From positions 80,234-144,233 of the forward strand of contig JAKLFB010000012.1 in assembly GCA_022711435.1 (NCBI GenBank): DNA of 64,000 nt, written 5' to 3'. Positions 61,688 through 64,000 of this stretch are shown one piece after another. Every line of letters starts with the position of its first letter. The stretch's first letter is position 1. Position numbers and translations under genes: made by a program. Source of the stretch: Verrucomicrobiota bacterium. GTDB lineage: Bacteria > Verrucomicrobiota > Verrucomicrobiia > Limisphaerales > UBA1319. The notes under the pieces were generated by a model. It made no database searches, was not told the DNA's origin, and saw nothing but the letters and a program-made list of their open reading frames with translations.

Positions 61688-62896
61688 TCAAGGGCGGCTG
61701 ACGCGGTAGAACGCGCCGGCGCTGGGAGGGTTCGCATCATCAAATTCCACCAGGCCGCCCGAGCCCACAAGGACATGCATCAGCAGATCCCATGGCCCGG
61801 CAACGGACGGCGCTCGCTCGATTGTGTGGCTGGCCCCGGTGACTCCCGCAAAGGAGATGCGCCATCCGGCCGCGGATTGCTCGATCCCGTTCCATCGCGG
61901 CGGCGGCAGGGCCCGGATAATCGCCAGGGCAAAAGCTGTCCCAAGGGACTGCTGGCCTCGGGTGTCGTAGTGCAAACCGGGACCGGACCATGGGGTGGCC
62001 ATGCTGAAGGCGGGCGGGTCCGTGTCGAGCATGAAGACGTTCGGCAGGGCCGCAGCCGCGGCCTCCTGCCCGGCGCGGACCAGCAGGTAGTTGGCATGGT
62101 CTGGATCCGCGGGGTTCGAGTAGACGGTCTGGTTGGCCGAGATCCGGCTCAGGAAAAACGGGAGGTTGGTCCCATAAGGCTGCCGGGCGGCATAGGTCAG
62201 GCGGACGTCCTTGATGAACTTCACCAGGTTGGTTCCGTACATGCTCGAAGCCAGCGTGCCCAGGTCGATGTCGGTCTCTCCCTGGACCCAGATCATGCCG
62301 CCGAGCTCGATTGCGGCGTCAGGGTAAGCGGCTGCCAGGCGATTCAGCCCGGCGGCAGCCACCCGCTGGAACGTGATGTAATCGACCCCCTCGCCGCTCG
62401 GGGTGCTGTTGCCGTTCGGCCTCCATGCGTTGTACAACGCCGTGCCGCCATGGGCATACTTCAGGATGGCAACCGTGACGTTGCTGGATGGAACGTTGTT
62501 CGTCTTGCCAAAGTAATCCGCCAGGGTTCGGCCCAGCGTCAGCTCGGGCCCGAACGTGGCCCCTCCGCCCAGTGCCGAGCACCCCGGACGCAGGGTGGTC
62601 AATGTGCCGAGCGTGCCATCGCTGTTGGCCGGGCTTCCGGTCAGGTAGTAGTAATAGGGGATGTCAGCCTGCGGCTCGAGGAAGCTGTCCGGTAGTCCGT
62701 TGGTCAGCGCCCGCCCATCGGCATTGGACTGCCCAGCCTGCAGATATACTTTGATAATCCTCGAAGCGTCGCTCGTGGCCGGAGATGCACCCAAAGCCCC
62801 GCCCGGCGCGCTCCCATCCGCCCCGTCCAGGAAGACTCGAGCCAGAAAAAGGATTGCGGTCGCAACCGCCAGCGATTCTCGATGACTCAATTTCAT
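61688..62896 (-). CDS. Secreted SGNH/sialate O-acetylesterase-like carbohydrate esterase
   Basis: 402 aa. A signal peptide (ESLAVATAILFLARVFLDGA) precedes SGNH block I KVYLQAGQSNADGRAL with the Ser nucleophile near 60. The block with Gly/Asn equivalents includes ILKYAHGGTALYNAW, and GGMIWVQGETDIDLG carries the conserved QGE segment. The block V His is in GPGLHYDTRGQQSLG near 320. The last 70 residues form a small beta domain (WRISFAGVTGASHTIERAPS). It would remove acetyl groups from glycans. The open frame extends far upstream but only through non-coding repeat sequence; ATG 62896 with its signal peptide is the natural start. Confidence 0.82.
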   Translation of the reverse strand: MKLSHRESLAVATAILFLARVFLDGADGSAPGGALGASPATSDASRIIKVYLQAGQSNADGRALTNGLPDSFLEPQADIPYYYYLTGSPANSDGTLGTLTTLRPGCSALGGGATFGPELTLGRTLADYFGKTNNVPSSNVTVAILKYAHGGTALYNAWRPNGNSTPSGEGVDYITFQRVAAAGLNRLAAAYPDAAIELGGMIWVQGETDIDLGTLASSMYGTNLVKFIKDVRLTYAARQPYGTNLPFFLSRISANQTVYSNPADPDHANYLLVRAGQEAAAAALPNVFMLDTDPPAFSMATPWSGPGLHYDTRGQQSLGTAFALAIIRALPPPRWNGIEQSAAGWRISFAGVTGASHTIERAPSVAGPWDLLMHVLVGSGGLVEFDDANPPSAGAFYRVSRP

Positions 62897-63084
62897 GATT
62901 CGCACCCATTCAACCTTGACCCGGATTTGTCGCACGGTTCTTTCGCTCCTGCGCCGCCAAGAAATCCAGCCGCGCTCCGCGGGGCTCACGCGGGAACGGC
63001 AACCTGTTGCTGGCGGTGAACTGACATGAAATTCGAATCCTTGAAAAGCCAAATCCATCCTCTCCCCGCCCCTCTGCTCCATTG

Positions 63085-63166
63085 CCATGGAGGCGAGGGA
63101 GAAGTCAAACCGCGGACGATCGCCCAACTGGGACCGGACGCACCAAGCGCCGAAGAAATTTGTCTC
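63085..63166. repeat. Dispersed ~80-bp repeat, copy B
   Basis: Second copy of the 4159-4238 repeat (CCATGGAGG start, GACGATCGCCCAACTG core). It lies in the gene-free gap 62897-63316 between divergent genes; nothing else is seen in that gap. Confidence 0.7.
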
Positions 63167-63316
63167 ACACCCTGGAATGGGCTGCACAGCACGCGGCAGA
63201 AACGGCTTGCGGCGAGAACCCGGCGCTGTAGTCTGGCTGGGTGAACCCGAGGCGTCCAGCGTGAGGAGGATTGTATTGCAGGGGCTGTCCACACCGATAC
63301 TCCAATCACTGCGAGC

Positions 63317-64000
63317 ATGAAGAGCCCATCGCGGATTGGGTTCACCGGGGAGCGCGTCCTTCTGTTCGCGCTGGTCGCCGCCAAGCTGGTGTTGAACCTC
63401 CTCCTCGATCAACGCTACGGCTACTTTCGGGATGAGTTCTATTATCTGAAGCTGGGCGAGCGGGTGTTTGACGGGCCGACGGCGATGCCGCTGCTCGGGC
63501 CGCTGCTGATGGCGTTGAGCCGCGGCGTGCTGGGGGACTCGATGGTCGCGCTGCACGTCCTGCCGGCCATGGCCGGGGCGGGGGTGATCGTGCTCACGGT
63601 CTGGATGGCCCGGGATCTCGGGGGGCGGCTCCTCGCGCAGGGCTTGGCGGGGATCGGCGCGCTGCTGGCGCCCGCTTACGTAGGCGTCAATTCGACGTTC
63701 TCCTACGACTCCTTCGACCAGCTCTTCTGGGTGGCTTGTCTCTTCGTCCTGGTGCGCCTGCTCCAGAGGGATGAGCCCAGGCTCTGGCTCGCCTTTGGCG
63801 CGGCGGCCGGGCTGGGGCTGTTCACGAAGGAGACGATGCTCTTCCTCGGCTTCGCGGTGGCGCTGGCGTTTCTGCTGACGCCGGCGCGCCGGCATTATCA
63901 AAGGGTCTGTGCAAAAATGAATTCCGATTTTGCTGGAGGGGATTGGGCGGGCTGGCAAGGCGCGACGAGCGAGCATACCCGCGCGGTCTGTGAGCGAGGA
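63317..64000 (+). CDS. ArnT/PMT-type (GT39-like) membrane glycosyltransferase, interrupted and cut by window end
   Basis: ATG 63317 opens a frame to the window edge. It begins with a membrane helix (VLLFALVAAKLVLNLLL), then the luminal catalytic loop RYGYFRDEFYYLKLGERV with the DE pair that binds the lipid-linked sugar in GT39/GT83 enzymes. Several more helices follow (GVIVLTVWMARDLGGRLLAQ, LWLAFGAAAGLGLFTKETML, FLGFAVALAFLL). At about residue 195 family-like sequence ends and the frame enters the repeat element at 63902 (RVCAKMNSDFAGGDW). The gene is therefore disrupted after about six helices. Whether the rest follows the element is beyond the window. Confidence 0.7.
   Translation, partial: MKSPSRIGFTGERVLLFALVAAKLVLNLLLDQRYGYFRDEFYYLKLGERVFDGPTAMPLLGPLLMALSRGVLGDSMVALHVLPAMAGAGVIVLTVWMARDLGGRLLAQGLAGIGALLAPAYVGVNSTFSYDSFDQLFWVACLFVLVRLLQRDEPRLWLAFGAAAGLGLFTKETMLFLGFAVALAFLLTPARRHYQRVCAKMNSDFAGGDWAGWQGATSEHTRAVCERG
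63902..64000. mobile_element. MITE-like inverted-repeat element, copy 3 (partial)
   Basis: AGGGTCTGTGCAAAAATGAA begins at 63902 and continues to the window end. It equals the reverse complement of the right 99 bp of copy 1 except for one base (T to G), so the two are recent copies. It lies inside the glycosyltransferase frame. Confidence 0.75.

Noticed and set aside
62897..63976. N-terminal extension of the SGNH esterase frame to about 760 codons
   Set aside because: The extension runs through the dispersed repeat, a gene-free gap and the antisense strand of the glycosyltransferase; the signal peptide marks the true start at 62896.

Overview
The window comes from a GC-rich bacterial chromosome. 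The gene set points to Verrucomicrobiota, probably a Limisphaerales/Pedosphaera-like lineage: DUF1080, DUF1593, DUF5060/DUF4038, GH9 and SGNH secreted enzymes, an ECF sigma factor beside a giant membrane Ser/Thr kinase, a beta-lactamase-NamZ fusion, and many short non-coding repeats. This assignment is inference from gene content; no rRNA is present.

Region 1 (1-21.2 kb) is mostly intact core and envelope genes: the end of a tail-specific protease, a DUF1080 protein, an internally deleted XRE-ImmA regulator, a TlpA-like thioredoxin, signal peptidase I with a small membrane partner, a KamA-type radical SAM aminomutase, a psd-pssA-S46 peptidase operon, a ClC channel, a coiled-coil gene coupled to a beta-lactamase-NamZ fusion, an OmpR/CpxR-type two-component pair and a GH9 glycosidase. 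Two genes here have promoter-like boxes only a few bases before the start codon, suggesting leaderless mRNAs.

Region 2 (21.2-31.3 kb) starts at a tRNA-Leu(CAA) gene followed by a decayed tyrosine recombinase and a scrap of a type I hsdM gene. Next is a type III-like restriction-modification operon. Its R gene has a frameshift and its M gene an in-frame amber codon. An ORF6N gene, a small ORF split by a 320-bp inverted-repeat element, and an intact RelE-UvrD fusion complete the cluster.

Region 3 (31.3-47.5 kb) is an accessory block bounded by 25-bp imperfect direct repeats. It holds a YbjQ protein, gene relics, a GmrSD-type DUF262-HNH protein, a DUF488 remnant, and a helicase-methylase-ATPase (Hma-like) defence operon. 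That operon runs: SNF2 helicase with an N-terminal XRE domain and C-terminal DUF3883-like domain, NYN nuclease, PD-(D/E)xK-like protein, DUF1156 methylase, four-helix-bundle protein, DUF499 ATPase. A perfect 14-bp palindrome lies before the helicase and an 11-bp UUCG hairpin with a T-run before the NYN gene. The nuclease-bearing arrangement is the most interesting feature of the window.

Region 4 (47.7-64 kb) is a secreted-carbohydrate and surface-function region mixed with many gene relics (DUF1593, a DUF4038 tail, nucleoside hydrolase, uroporphyrinogen-decarboxylase-like). It includes a GH5-like hydrolase, a two-barrel DUF5060/DUF4038 protein, the ECF sigma factor and a kinase-FGE-hydrolase fusion, a kelch protein, a Gfo/Idh/MocA dehydrogenase, an SGNH esterase and a GT39-like glycosyltransferase interrupted at the window edge.

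Three copies of one inverted-repeat element (25.3, 50.4 and 63.9 kb) and two copies of a second ~80-bp repeat (4.2 and 63.1 kb) tie the regions together. All assignments are from reading the sequence and remembered families; no searches were run.
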